Below are positions 45,601-52,910 of a DNA stretch of 64,000 nt, piece by piece (the first letter of the stretch is position 1; each line of letters opens with the position of its first letter). The notes under the pieces are model-generated. The model was not told the origin of the DNA and did not search any database. It saw only the letters and a program-made list of their open reading frames with translations. Location: the NCBI GenBank assembly GCA_026692905.1, contig JAPLNL010000102.1, positions 1-64,000 of the forward strand. Direction: 5' to 3'. The position numbers were made by a program, and so were the translations under genes. This DNA comes from Planctomycetota bacterium (lineage in GTDB: Bacteria; Planctomycetota; Planctomycetia; Pirellulales; Pirellulaceae).

Positions 45601-46883
45601 GCAACCTAGAGGAAAGTGGGATCGGACAAACGATGCATGATCGGCTTACGTTGCTCTATCCGATTTGCCGGAGTATTACAGGAAACGGCGTTCGCGAGAC
45701 ACTATCGCATCTGCAGGGTTTGCTACCGCTTCAAATCCACGAAGTTCCTAGTGGCACTCAAGTTTTCGATTGGGTCGTACCAAACGAGTGGAACATACGA
45801 GATGCGTGGATCAAGAATGAAGATGGAGTTCGCGTGCTAGACTTCAAAGAGCATAGCTTGCACGTCATGAGCTACAGCACTCCTATCCACCAAACGATGC
45901 CATTAGAGCAGCTGAGAAAACGCATAACCAGTTTGCCAGACCAGCCCGATGTTATTCCATATAAAACGTCGTACTACCAAGAAGACTGGGGCTTTTGCAT
46001 GCGGCATCGCGATTTGGAGGAATTGGAAGATGGGGATTACGAAGTATGCATCGACTCGATTTTGGAACCGGGTAGTTTGACCTACGGTGAGTTCTACTTG
46101 CCCGGGCAGACCGCCGATGAAATATTGTTTTCAGCTCACGTCTGTCACCCATCACTCGCCAATGACAACTTATCGGGAGTGGTTGTCAGTGCGACCTTGG
46201 CGTCCGTACTTGCTGCTAGGCCGCAATTGCGATACTCGTATCGCTTCGTATTTATCCCCGGGACCATCGGCGCGATCACCTGGTTGGCTCGCAATGAGGA
46301 ACGAACACCATACATTCAACACGGACTTGTCTTGAGTGGGCTAGGTGACGCAGGTTCGATTACTTACAAGCAGAGCAGACAAGGGGATGCGATGATTGAC
46401 CGAGCGGTTTCGCATGTATTAGCGTTGAGTGGCGAGCCGTTTTCAATTCAACGCTTTTCACCTTATGGATACGACGAGCGTCAGTATTGCTCACCCGGTT
46501 TCAATCTTCCGGTTGGATGCTTTTCCAGATCGCCGTACGGTACGTATCCGGAGTATCACACGTCGAATGATAATCCGACCTTTGTTCGGCCTGAGTCCCT
46601 GGCAGGTTCGTTGGAAACGATTCTGGGGATTGTCGAAGTCCTCGAAGGGGATTGCATCTATCTCAATACGCAACCAAAATGCGAGCCGCAGCTTGGCCGG
46701 CGAGGTTTGTACCGGGGCTTAGGCAGTACTGGGGAGACCATGGCGATGCTTTGGGTGCTAAATTTGGCAGATGGAAAGGCGACGCTCCTTGAAATGGCCG
46801 AGCGTGCTTCGATTCCATTTGCTAAACTGAGTGGAGTTGCACACACCCTGGAATCACATGGGTTACTGCGAAAGGTAACGTAA
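45597..46883 (+). CDS. DUF4910 aminopeptidase-like protein
   Basis: Protein of 428 residues with the DUF4910 plan: an N-terminal block (MHDRLTLLYPICRSITGNGV), an M28-like metallopeptidase core with metal residues in SAHVCHPSLANDNLSG, a PEYHTSNDNP motif and a C-terminal winged-helix part (LLEMAERASIPFAKLSGVA). This family often sits in polysaccharide clusters, and its role there is unknown. It is the last gene of the rfbG operon and starts inside the epimerase stop (ATGA). A hydrolase role on an amino or amide group of the sugar is possible (inference). Confidence 0.85.
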   Translation: MSNLEESGIGQTMHDRLTLLYPICRSITGNGVRETLSHLQGLLPLQIHEVPSGTQVFDWVVPNEWNIRDAWIKNEDGVRVLDFKEHSLHVMSYSTPIHQTMPLEQLRKRITSLPDQPDVIPYKTSYYQEDWGFCMRHRDLEELEDGDYEVCIDSILEPGSLTYGEFYLPGQTADEILFSAHVCHPSLANDNLSGVVVSATLASVLAARPQLRYSYRFVFIPGTIGAITWLARNEERTPYIQHGLVLSGLGDAGSITYKQSRQGDAMIDRAVSHVLALSGEPFSIQRFSPYGYDERQYCSPGFNLPVGCFSRSPYGTYPEYHTSNDNPTFVRPESLAGSLETILGIVEVLEGDCIYLNTQPKCEPQLGRRGLYRGLGSTGETMAMLWVLNLADGKATLLEMAERASIPFAKLSGVAHTLESHGLLRKVT

Positions 46884-46906
46884 CTTCATTTCTCGTTCGT
46901 TTTACC

Positions 46907-47110
46907 AGTCAGCCGTAGGCGTACTTGCACTGACCAGAGTAAAGCGATTGTCCTCAATCGCTTGGCAGGCACTTTAGGTCCGTCTTGATAAAACACATGG
47001 GAAGCGAATGGGCCGTCAAGCACTTGCGATTTCGGTCATTCAGCAGAGCAAAAATTGATTACAATTGTGCGACACTGGTGCCGAGTACACCTTCGGCTGA
47101 CTGTTAAACG
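46907..47110. repeat. Separated arms of the CAGTCAACCGTAGGCGTACT palindrome family
   Basis: The left arm CAGTCAGCCGTAGGCGTACT (46907-46926) and the right arm GAGTACACCTTCGGCTGACT (47083-47102) are complementary but lie about 156 bp apart; in the intact copy at 14539-14592 the loop is 11-12 bases. The DNA between them shows no gene. It is either a long-loop version or a palindrome opened by an insertion. Confidence 0.65.
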
Positions 47111-47122
47111 GATATTTGAACG

Positions 47123-47518
47123 GTGCTTTCAACTAAACACGCAAGATCGGCTTGGACTTTGGACTTAGAAAAACTCCGCGAGACGGCCTCGCAACTCAAG
47201 ATCGGAAATTTTGCACGACATGTCTTTTTGTGCATCGGGGAAACGTGTTGTTCAAAAGAAGCTGGCGAGTTGGCCTGGAAAGCCCTCAAGGACCAACTCA
47301 AGGAACGCGGACTTTCTCTCTCGTCCGGAGCAGCTGCGTGTTATCGAACTAAGGTAAACTGCTTGCGAGTTTGCATGGGAGGCCCGATCCTGGTGGTATA
47401 TCCAGAGGGAAATTGGTACGGGGGAATGACTGCGGATCGGATCCCGGAATTTATCGAAAGACAATTGGTTCGAGGGGAGGCAATCGAGGAATGGATTTTC
47501 GCCAAGAACCCATTGTGA
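47123..47518 (+). CDS. Thioredoxin-fold [2Fe-2S] ferredoxin
   Basis: Protein of 131 residues in the thioredoxin-like ferredoxin family. The cluster cysteines are in HVFLCIGETCCSKEAG and, later, NCLRVCMGGPILVVYPEG; the end (WYGGMTADRIPEFIE) is also typical of this family. The partner enzyme is unknown. The start is a GTG at 47123; a TTG near 47159 is also possible. It lies between palindromic repeats, just left of the mobile island. Confidence 0.85.
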   Translation: MLSTKHARSAWTLDLEKLRETASQLKIGNFARHVFLCIGETCCSKEAGELAWKALKDQLKERGLSLSSGAAACYRTKVNCLRVCMGGPILVVYPEGNWYGGMTADRIPEFIERQLVRGEAIEEWIFAKNPL

Positions 47519-47569
47519 ACCAACCGCGGTAGAATTGTGCATGAATGCGAACAGCCGGTTCAAATATAC

Positions 47570-47725
47570 CTAGTACGACGCGCAAGCTAGTGAATTGGAT
47601 AATTGATTCACTAGGCTGGTAAGTCCAGGGACGGGGCTTCCATTGATGGGAGCACGAGGCAGCTTGGCCATCTGAGGCATGGGTTCAGACGCGAATGGAG
47701 AGTAGAAGGGATTGACGATGTTCAT
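47570..47725 (-). pseudogene. 5' fragment of an island gene cut at the island's left edge
   Basis: An ATG at 47725 follows a strong site, GGAGG and six bases, inside the end of the upstream gene (ATGA overlap). Thirty-seven codons (MNIVNPFYSP to VPGLTS) lie in the island. From codon 38 the frame runs into the chromosomal palindrome and meets its TAG, giving a 51-residue hybrid. The good ribosome site and coupling show a real gene; the lost remainder may be the frame at 52641-52910 at the other edge, which is in the matching phase. The product is not recognised. Confidence 0.75.
47571..47614. repeat. Left part of a palindromic repeat split by the island
   Basis: TAGTACGACGCGCAAGCTAG (47571-47590) and the following bases to TTCACTAG (47607-47614) match the intact copy at 25671-25713. 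The remaining arm (CTTGCGCG...) is missing here and is found at 52911, on the far side of the island. Confidence 0.9.
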
Positions 47726-48030
47726 AACTGGCCTCCTCCGCGAATAATCGATTGATGGTGTGTTGATTCCAAGTGCTGCATTCGCTCGGCAATGGCTGCA
47801 CGCAACGGTGCTTCATAAAGATCACCGCGATAGCTATTTTCGCCGAAGGTGATGTTGCTGAGAACGAGCCGATCAAAGTCTAAGATGGCTACATGGTAAG
47901 GCGAATCGAAGACGATACCGAGTTTGTAACTCTCGGAGTCGTTGAAAAGTACGGCGTAAAACGGTGCACCGCATATTCCGTTGCGGTGATGTGCAAGATT
48001 GACGATGTTTTTGAGAAGTTGAGTGTTCAT
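47722..48030 (-). CDS. Hypothetical protein of the island
   Basis: Protein of 102 residues, soluble, with several histidines (NLAHHRNGI, STHHQS) and a central beta-like region (GIVFDSPYHVAILDFD). The start ATG at 48030 follows GGAATCACGACC. Its stop TGA overlaps the start of the cut gene at 47725, so the two were coupled. No family is recognised. Confidence 0.7.
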   Translation of the reverse strand: MNTQLLKNIVNLAHHRNGICGAPFYAVLFNDSESYKLGIVFDSPYHVAILDFDRLVLSNITFGENSYRGDLYEAPLRAAIAERMQHLESTHHQSIIRGGGQL

Positions 48031-48052
48031 GGTCGTGATTCCTTTCCGGTGA

Positions 48053-48340
48053 TTAATATTCGTTGTTGGTGTATACGTTGGTTATGTTGTTGTCGGTGAT
48101 AACAACGAGGCCTCGGTCGAACTTTCCGTATCGCGAAAGCAGTTCGCCGCCCCATTTGGCTGCAAACTCGTTCCAGTCCAATTCTTGGCCGTGGATAGTG
48201 CCCCAATCGCAGTTAGCATGGCATTGCAGAACTTCGAACAGCTCTGCGAGAGCGAATTCCTTGTTTGCACCGGCTGAGATCACTATTTGTCCCAGTTCGA
48301 CAAGCACTTCGGGTTTCGATGAATTTGATAAATTGATCAT
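48053..48340 (-). CDS. Plasmid-type protein with a CDWG motif (copy 2)
   Basis: Protein of 95 residues starting at the ATG at 48340, after AAGGAC. HANCDWGTIHGQELDWNEFA and LLSRYGKFDRGLVVITDNN align with the neighbour at 48345-48599 (NCDWG, SAYGKGDRRFWIITN). Small proteins with this pattern are known from plasmids and integrative elements (general memory, not a search). An ATG at 48376 would overlap the upstream gene. Confidence 0.72.
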   Translation of the reverse strand: MINLSNSSKPEVLVELGQIVISAGANKEFALAELFEVLQCHANCDWGTIHGQELDWNEFAAKWGGELLSRYGKFDRGLVVITDNNITNVYTNNEY

Positions 48341-48344
48341 GATG

Positions 48345-48599
48345 CTAAGTCCTTTCGCTGAGTGATAGTGTCGCATTCAAGTAGTCGTCGGGCATGAGAA
48401 CGGTTGTTCTGGAGCCATCACCATTGGTAATAATCCAGAATCGACGGTCGCCTTTGCCATAGGCAGAAAAGATGTCGAAGCCATTTTCCATTGCTTCGAA
48501 GTTCTCCTCGTACCCCTCTGGGCTAATATCGCCCCAATCGCAGTTCATGTGCCGCTTTAGCCCCGCGAAGTACACTCCGCTTGTGAGCCTGTCTTGCAC
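48345..48599 (-). CDS. Plasmid-type protein with a CDWG motif (copy 1)
   Basis: Protein of 84 residues. HMNCDWGDISPEGYEENFEA, then FDIFSAYGKGDRRFWIIT and TTVLMPDDYL, is the pattern of a small 'plasmid-related' family as I remember it. The start is a GTG at 48599 without a clear ribosome site. It is followed five bases later by its paralogue, so the pair looks like a tandem duplication. Confidence 0.72.
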   Translation of the reverse strand: MQDRLTSGVYFAGLKRHMNCDWGDISPEGYEENFEAMENGFDIFSAYGKGDRRFWIITNGDGSRTTVLMPDDYLNATLSLSERT

Positions 48600-48713
48600 G
48601 GCTTAGGATATAACGATAGTGCCAAGACGAAATGTGGAATTTGGTTTGTGTTTTATAGACATGATGTGATTCCTTTCCGATGTGGGCGGGCATCGCTGCC
48701 CGCCCGTTGGTGA

Positions 48714-48917
48714 TTAAGCGTTTTCCTCAGCTTTTGGCGGCGTGCAGACGATGCGACCGTCAAGTGGGACACAATCGAGCTGGAGGGTGAAGCCACCATC
48801 CTTGTTGCTCCAGGCGGCACCAATGCGAGTCCAGTAACTCTTGCCGTTGCCTGTTTCGCGAACATGGTGGGCATAAAGCGTTGGTTTTTTGGAAGTGCTT
48901 GTTGATTCGTTTGACAT
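48714..48917 (-). CDS. Small island protein of plasmid type
   Basis: Sixty-six residues from the ATG at 48917, which follows GAAAGGTC. The centre YAHHVRETGNGKSYWTRIG, then AAWSNKDGGFTLQLDCVPLDG, resembles a small family seen in proteobacterial mobile elements (from memory). Function is unknown. It leads the run of four small genes read leftwards. Confidence 0.7.
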   Translation of the reverse strand: MSNESTSTSKKPTLYAHHVRETGNGKSYWTRIGAAWSNKDGGFTLQLDCVPLDGRIVCTPPKAEENA

Positions 48918-49401
48918 AAAAGACCTTTCTTCATTTGGTTTTAAGGCCACAACCATTGCGGCCTTACGGCAAGCAACTCAAAGCCGCCAAGGCGTGTGCG
49001 TTTACGCATTTACTTTGCAACGCTTAAATTGGGGGCGACCTTCAGGGGGAACCGATTTAAGGGTTGCAAAGCACGACGGCGGCTTTAGCTTCGCCGTAAT
49101 GATGGCTGCATGGTGGGCCGCCTTGAGAGCACTGAAAGAACGAGGGCGATTGCATGGCGAATCACGCGGACAAAGGAACTGCGACTGCTCACTGCCGCTG
49201 GGAATTGCGACCAAGAGTTATCTAAGCATCCGCCGCTGCAATCATGAAGGCGCACCCGACCGCTTCTGAAACTGATTGACAATTGCCAGTCTGTGCCACT
49301 AAGAGCGAGGAGGGTAATCACAACCAACGAGGCGAATAGATGCAACCGACCAACTGGATAAATGCAGCAATGACGCCAAGGCAAACCACGACGAGGAATA
49401 C
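48918..49401. other. Island stretch between divergent genes
   Basis: About 480 bp between the leftward 66-residue gene and the rightward gene at 49402. Open frames here (for example 48889-49269 on the plus strand) do not look like proteins and overlap the neighbour's start. Promoters for both sides are expected but not assigned. Confidence 0.5.
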
Positions 49402-49650
49402 ATGAGCTGGAAGAATCACATAGCCGACATCGCGGTCGGAGACAAGGTGTGCTACAGCCGAACATTTTTGCAAAGCACGGGGCAGCTAACAGGCGATGTG
49501 CCGTTTGCACGTGGAATCGTAACCGCAATTGAATCGCTGGGCGAAACCAAGCTCGCGGCAATTGATTGGGACAATCCCGACATGCCACAACGAGTCAATG
49601 TGGCCAACCTTTCAAAGGTGACCCAAAAAGGCATAAGCGAACTGTCATGA
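49402..49650 (+). CDS. Small island protein, the only clear rightward gene of the island
   Basis: Eighty-two residues. The ATG follows GAGGAATAC. The text IAVGDKVCYSRTFLQSTGQL, GDVPFARGIVTAIESLGE, then IDWDNPDMPQRVNVANLSKV is protein-like and resembles a beta-barrel chromatin- or nucleic-acid-binding fold, though this is only an impression. Similar small proteins occur on plasmids of proteobacteria (from memory). Confidence 0.68.
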   Translation: MSWKNHIADIAVGDKVCYSRTFLQSTGQLTGDVPFARGIVTAIESLGETKLAAIDWDNPDMPQRVNVANLSKVTQKGISELS

Positions 49651-49849
49651 CGTCAACGGAGTTGATGCGATCTTAAAGTGGCTGTGCTTCTGCAGCAATG
49701 TTGTGTCTGTTCGCCCGAAACGATGTCGGGCGAAACATAGGCATGGATGCCACACACCGGCGCGATAGCGCCGAAAATTTTGGCGTGCAATTTTGACTGC
49801 CTGTCGGACCACAGGCAGTCGGTGCGAGTTGTCGAAAATTGCTGGGTGA

Positions 49850-50224
49850 CTAATTGTGGTCTTCGTCTTCCCTCCTCCGACATTCAGGGCAAAGCCCGAT
49901 ATGGCTAAAATTGGGGAGTTCGGTTTCTGGGTCGATTTTAATCCAGCCCTCATCAATGGCCTGCTCAAGGCTTTCGATGTCTTTGCCTGCATCGCAGTGG
50001 AAGCATTGGATGTTAACGAAAGGAAAGCGAAGCGCGGCGGGACGGCATGCGGGCCGCAAAATGCGTCCGAGAGTGTCTAGAATTGCGTTTACCTCGAAGC
50101 CTTTGGGATAGAATCCGCCCGATTCGAGCCAAGCCTTTAGGATTAGGGCGTATTCTCTCGCTCGTCCGTAATCATATTCGCGATTGGCTTCAAGGATCGT
50201 GATATAGCAGGTGGTTGGGTCCAT
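49850..50224 (-). CDS. Hypothetical island protein with paired CxxC motifs
   Basis: Protein of 124 residues. The N-terminal part (YGRAREYALILKAWLESGGF, then YPKGFEVNAILDTLGRI) is helical. The C-terminal part has CFHCDAG and GLCPECRRRE, which could hold one zinc ion. It lies 107 bp after the RadC-like gene on the same strand. No family is recognised. Confidence 0.65.
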   Translation of the reverse strand: MDPTTCYITILEANREYDYGRAREYALILKAWLESGGFYPKGFEVNAILDTLGRILRPACRPAALRFPFVNIQCFHCDAGKDIESLEQAIDEGWIKIDPETELPNFSHIGLCPECRRREDEDHN

Positions 50225-50331
50225 AGTGGTTGCCTATAGGTGGTCTGTGTTGGGTTGCATAAGAAGCCCAGCGGAATTCCGCTGGGCGATGAGAAATGGA
50301 GCCGGTTGCGTGAACTGGCTCCGGGAATGGA

Positions 50332-50763
50332 TCAGACTTTGTTCAAGTCCTGCGGAATCGATTGGGCAAAGCTGTAAAACTCTTCGCCCTCTCCGATAAT
50401 TAGGTGATCATAGAGCGGAATCCCTAGCAGCCGTCCGGCCTCGGCGAGTCGCTTGGTAACGGTTCGGTCTTCACTGCTCGGGGACACATCGCCGGACGGG
50501 TGATTGTGTCCGATGATGAGGGAAGCAACGCCATTCATGATGGCAAAGCGAAATACTTCGCGAGGATGCACTAGGCTTGCGTCTAATGTTCCCATGGTTA
50601 CAACCTCGATGTATTTCACCTTCAGTTTGGTATCTAAACCGATCGCCCAAAAATGCTCTTTGTCCTGGTCAACAATGTTTTGACCGGCGAGCCATGTTCG
50701 AAGTGCGTCAGCAACTTTCTGGTTGCTGTCCAGTTTTCCGGTGATCTTGGTCTTTACGATCAT
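50332..50763 (-). CDS. RadC-like JAB/MPN-domain protein
   Basis: A 143-residue metallo-domain protein of the RadC (UPF0758) type. The JAMM motif is GHNHPSGDVSPSSED (H86, H88, D99). The N-terminal helix-hairpin-helix part of chromosomal RadC is missing, as is usual in plasmid and phage copies. It starts eight bases after the ArdC-like gene's stop. Its biochemical role is unsettled; such genes are frequent with antirestriction genes on mobile elements. Confidence 0.9.
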   Translation of the reverse strand: MIVKTKITGKLDSNQKVADALRTWLAGQNIVDQDKEHFWAIGLDTKLKVKYIEVVTMGTLDASLVHPREVFRFAIMNGVASLIIGHNHPSGDVSPSSEDRTVTKRLAEAGRLLGIPLYDHLIIGEGEEFYSFAQSIPQDLNKV

Positions 50764-50771
50764 GGTTGCAC

Positions 50772-51743
50772 CTAGTTTCCTTCCTTGGTCGACACATCGG
50801 AAACGGCGGTATCTTTGGGCTGCAATCCGTGCATGAATTCAACAGCCTTGGACGCGTAGGAAGCGGCGGTAAAGATGGCTCGCTTGTCGTTTTTCAAGAC
50901 ATGCAGCCAGGTTGCGAGATACTCGGCGTGGTCCACTCGAAGCTCGGGTGTGATGCTCAAATCTGCACAGAGGAACGCGGAGCCAAGTTCGGCTACTAGC
51001 TCTTCCATGGCATAGCCTTCATCGCCGAATCGTTTGCGGCCTAGATCGCGATCAAGCCGTTTTGGGTGTCGGGTCCAGTGGCAAAGCTCATGGGCCATGG
51101 TAGCGGCATGGGTTTCGGAATCGCGAAACGTTTCCAAAAACGGCATGCGAACATAGTCATGGGTGATGGTGTAATAGGCCTTGTCGCCTCCTTCGCGAAT
51201 GTCGGCGTTTAGGTTCTTAAAGAACCGGTCCGCTTGTTCCACCCGTTCGATGGTCGAATTGGGTTGCTCCTTGGTTGCGTAGTAGTGTTCGGGCAAGCCT
51301 TCGCATTGCTCGGCATTGAACACGGTGTATTGCTTCAGGAACGGTATTTCTCGCTCGACTGAATCCCCTTTGTCGTCCGCTTCCGACTTCTTGAAGGTCG
51401 AAGCGTAAACAACAATGGAACCGTGTTCGCCTTTCTTGACGAATCCGCCAAGTTCTTTGGTTTGGTTGAAGGTGAGCCACAATGGGCAGGTGTAACCCTT
51501 GTCCTCTGCCTCGGCCCATAGCATCAAGATATTGATGCCTGAGTAAGGCAGGCCATTGAAGCGAAGCGGCCTTGTGATGCGTCCGGCGGCATGCTCGGCG
51601 TTCCAAGGCTTCATCCAAGGCCTTACACCTTGTTCAAGCTGTTCGATGATGCGGTTAGTCACTCGCTCGTAAACATCGATTCGAGCGGTTTTGGTTTCGG
51701 CAGTTGCTGTAGTGTTTGCAGAAGTGGTAACGGTGGTCGACAT
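50772..51743 (-). CDS. ArdC-like antirestriction protein
   Basis: Protein of 323 residues. The N-terminal ArdC part binds single-stranded DNA (VYERVTNRIIEQLEQGVRPW, PLRFNGLPYSGINILMLW, PLWLTFNQTKELGG, VKKGEHGS). The C-terminal zincin-like part has the metal motif AHELCHWTRHPKRLDR (H218, E219, H222) with a later glutamate in YAMEELVAELGSAF. Proteins of this kind protect incoming DNA from host restriction. The ATG at 51743 follows GGGGAAAGC; the frame upstream to 51902 overlaps noncoding DNA. First of the leftward island genes. Confidence 0.92.
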   Translation of the reverse strand: MSTTVTTSANTTATAETKTARIDVYERVTNRIIEQLEQGVRPWMKPWNAEHAAGRITRPLRFNGLPYSGINILMLWAEAEDKGYTCPLWLTFNQTKELGGFVKKGEHGSIVVYASTFKKSEADDKGDSVEREIPFLKQYTVFNAEQCEGLPEHYYATKEQPNSTIERVEQADRFFKNLNADIREGGDKAYYTITHDYVRMPFLETFRDSETHAATMAHELCHWTRHPKRLDRDLGRKRFGDEGYAMEELVAELGSAFLCADLSITPELRVDHAEYLATWLHVLKNDKRAIFTAASYASKAVEFMHGLQPKDTAVSDVSTKEGN

Positions 51744-52369
51744 AATAAAGCTTTCCCCAAAGTGAATGAAATGAACGTTGTTTTCGTTGCTGCTTGCTGA
51801 GAAGCAGCCCCGCTGTTTTTCAAACAGCCGGGGGGCGAATGCCAAAGGCCTAGGGGGAAGGGCAGTCAAGGCCGAGCGAATGGGGAAGGGACCCGTCTGC
51901 ACAAGCGCAGCGCGGAAGATGGGGAGGCAGCCGCATTGGCTCGCGTGGCTCCGAGCCTTGACGGCCCTGGGGTCTCCCCTGTGCTTAGGAAATCAAATGT
52001 CTTCCGCGCCCAACGAGGCACTCAATCGGGACCGCCTGAACGGCGAACTTAAGGTGTGAACGCGAATGCGTCTCACTCCGCAAGTTTTCGCCACAAACGG
52101 AAATAGGCGGGATCAGCGGAGAGTTGCAACGGGCTTTGGCGTTGCTACGAACCGCCCCGCATCCGATTTAGGCCGATGATGGATCAAGAGGCCGTAGCAC
52201 CAGCGGGAGTAGGGGGACGTGACCTAAGTCACCGAGCGAAGCAAAGCCCCGGATCACGCGGTCCGCAGGAGGTGGCCTGTTTTGCCGTGCTTGAAGGGAT
52301 ACTTGTGTCGCCTTAGAGCTCAAGCAAAGATCGAAAAACGGCAAAACAGATCCAGGACATTGATACGCG
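51744..52369. other. Noncoding island segment with a long hairpin
   Basis: About 620 bp upstream of the ArdC-like gene without a credible frame. It is richer in G and C than its surroundings. The arms CTGTTTTGCCGT (52277-52288) and ACGGCAAAACAG (52338-52349) with inner GCTTGA/TCAAGC form a stem-loop. The segment also holds GCGCGGAAGA and its inverse TCTTCCGCGC near 51911 and 52001. It could hold an origin, a transfer site or an untranslated RNA; nothing proves any of these. Confidence 0.5.
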
Positions 52370-52525
52370 TCATTCGAATTGCAACGTAGCATGTCGATCA
52401 CGCAAAATCTCTACGCGCATTCCGTGAAAGCCTTCTTTTTCCAAAACGCTGATACCATCGCGAAAAATCCGACCAGACAATTCGCCAAGCTCATTGTAAC
52501 CGCACTTCGCGAGTTCATAAGCCAT
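52370..52525 (-). CDS. Possible 51-residue island protein
   Basis: From the ATG at 52525 the frame reads MAYELAKCGYNELGELSG and on to LEKEGFHGMRVEILRDRHA. Composition is protein-like, with mixed charge and no long low-complexity runs. A GTG at 52555 would extend it by ten residues. No ribosome site is clear. It may be a small regulator or chance. Confidence 0.4.
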   Translation of the reverse strand: MAYELAKCGYNELGELSGRIFRDGISVLEKEGFHGMRVEILRDRHATLQFE

Positions 52526-52536
52526 GCTGTCAGTGG

Positions 52537-52623
52537 GCGCTTTAAAAGGGGCCACTCATGAGCGCTTCAAAAGGGGCCATTTGTTGATTTTTTGAGTGCT
52601 ACCTAAGACTTGGCCCCTTTTGA
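52537..52623. repeat. AAAAGGGGCCA repeats, two direct and one inverted
   Basis: GCGCTTTAAAAGGGGCCA (52537-52554) and GCGCTTCAAAAGGGGCCA (52562-52579) are direct copies; TGGCCCCTTTTGA (52611-52623) is inverted. Repeated short ends of this sort occur at the tips of some IS21-family elements, but no transposase is present. It lies just behind the stop of the cut frame at 52641, so it could also be a transcription end. Confidence 0.6.
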
Positions 52624-52640
52624 TGCCTTGTCTCCTGTCT

Positions 52641-52910
52641 TTATATCGGCATCGGACCCGGTGGGCGCTTTGGCCGCTTTGGGTATTCCTGCGGGTCTCG
52701 GGCTTTGATCCAATCCAAGATTTCGATCTTATGGCGAATGCGATATTGCCCTATGGAAACATCTTCGACCATTTGCAATGCGGTGATCGCAGTCACCCCT
52801 CGATCGGTGAGTTCCTTGATTAGCAACCGATTATGGATGCGCTCCGTCTTGTTGCCCTTGAGTGGTTCGTTCACAAGCTGCTTGGTTCGCTGACGCGTGA
52901 AGTGGATTAG
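52641..52910 (-). pseudogene. 3' fragment of an island gene cut at the island's right edge
   Basis: The frame is open from the island border (codon CTA at 52910-52908) to the stop at 52641, 89 codons. From the border it reads LIHFTRQRTKQLVNEPLKG, then NKTERIHNRLLIKELTDRG and a middle with ITALQMVEDVSIGQYRIRHK; it ends PKRPKRPPGPMPI. A GTG at 52874 could start a shorter version. The phase at the border is the same as that of the 5' fragment at 47725, so the two may be halves of one 126-codon gene. Function is unknown. Confidence 0.65.

Larger units (their letters stand above)
47615..52910. mobile_element. 5.3-kb integrated island, probably a circularly integrated plasmid-like element
   Basis: Both borders are defined by a palindromic repeat: left part at 47571-47614, right part at 52911-52926; the intact copy at 25671-25728 shows the uninterrupted sequence. 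TAG is present at both junctions (47612-47614 and 52908-52910). The island encodes ArdC-like and RadC-like proteins and small proteins of plasmid type, nearly all leftward. Joining its ends restores one frame across the junction. No integrase, transposase or replication gene was recognised. No terminal inverted repeats were seen. Confidence 0.8.

Noticed and set aside
48889-49588. Frames on both strands in the island between 48889 and 49588 other than the gene at 49402
   Set aside because: They overlap starts of better genes and have compositions typical of chance frames.
51217-51618. A second frame inside the ArdC-like gene (133 residues, same strand)
   Set aside because: It is a shifted reading of the same DNA without motifs.
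47615-52910. The island as a classical transposon with a 3-bp target duplication TAG
   Set aside because: No terminal inverted repeats and no transposase were seen, and the cut gene pieces at both ends join in frame, which a linear transposon would not predict. It is not fully excluded.
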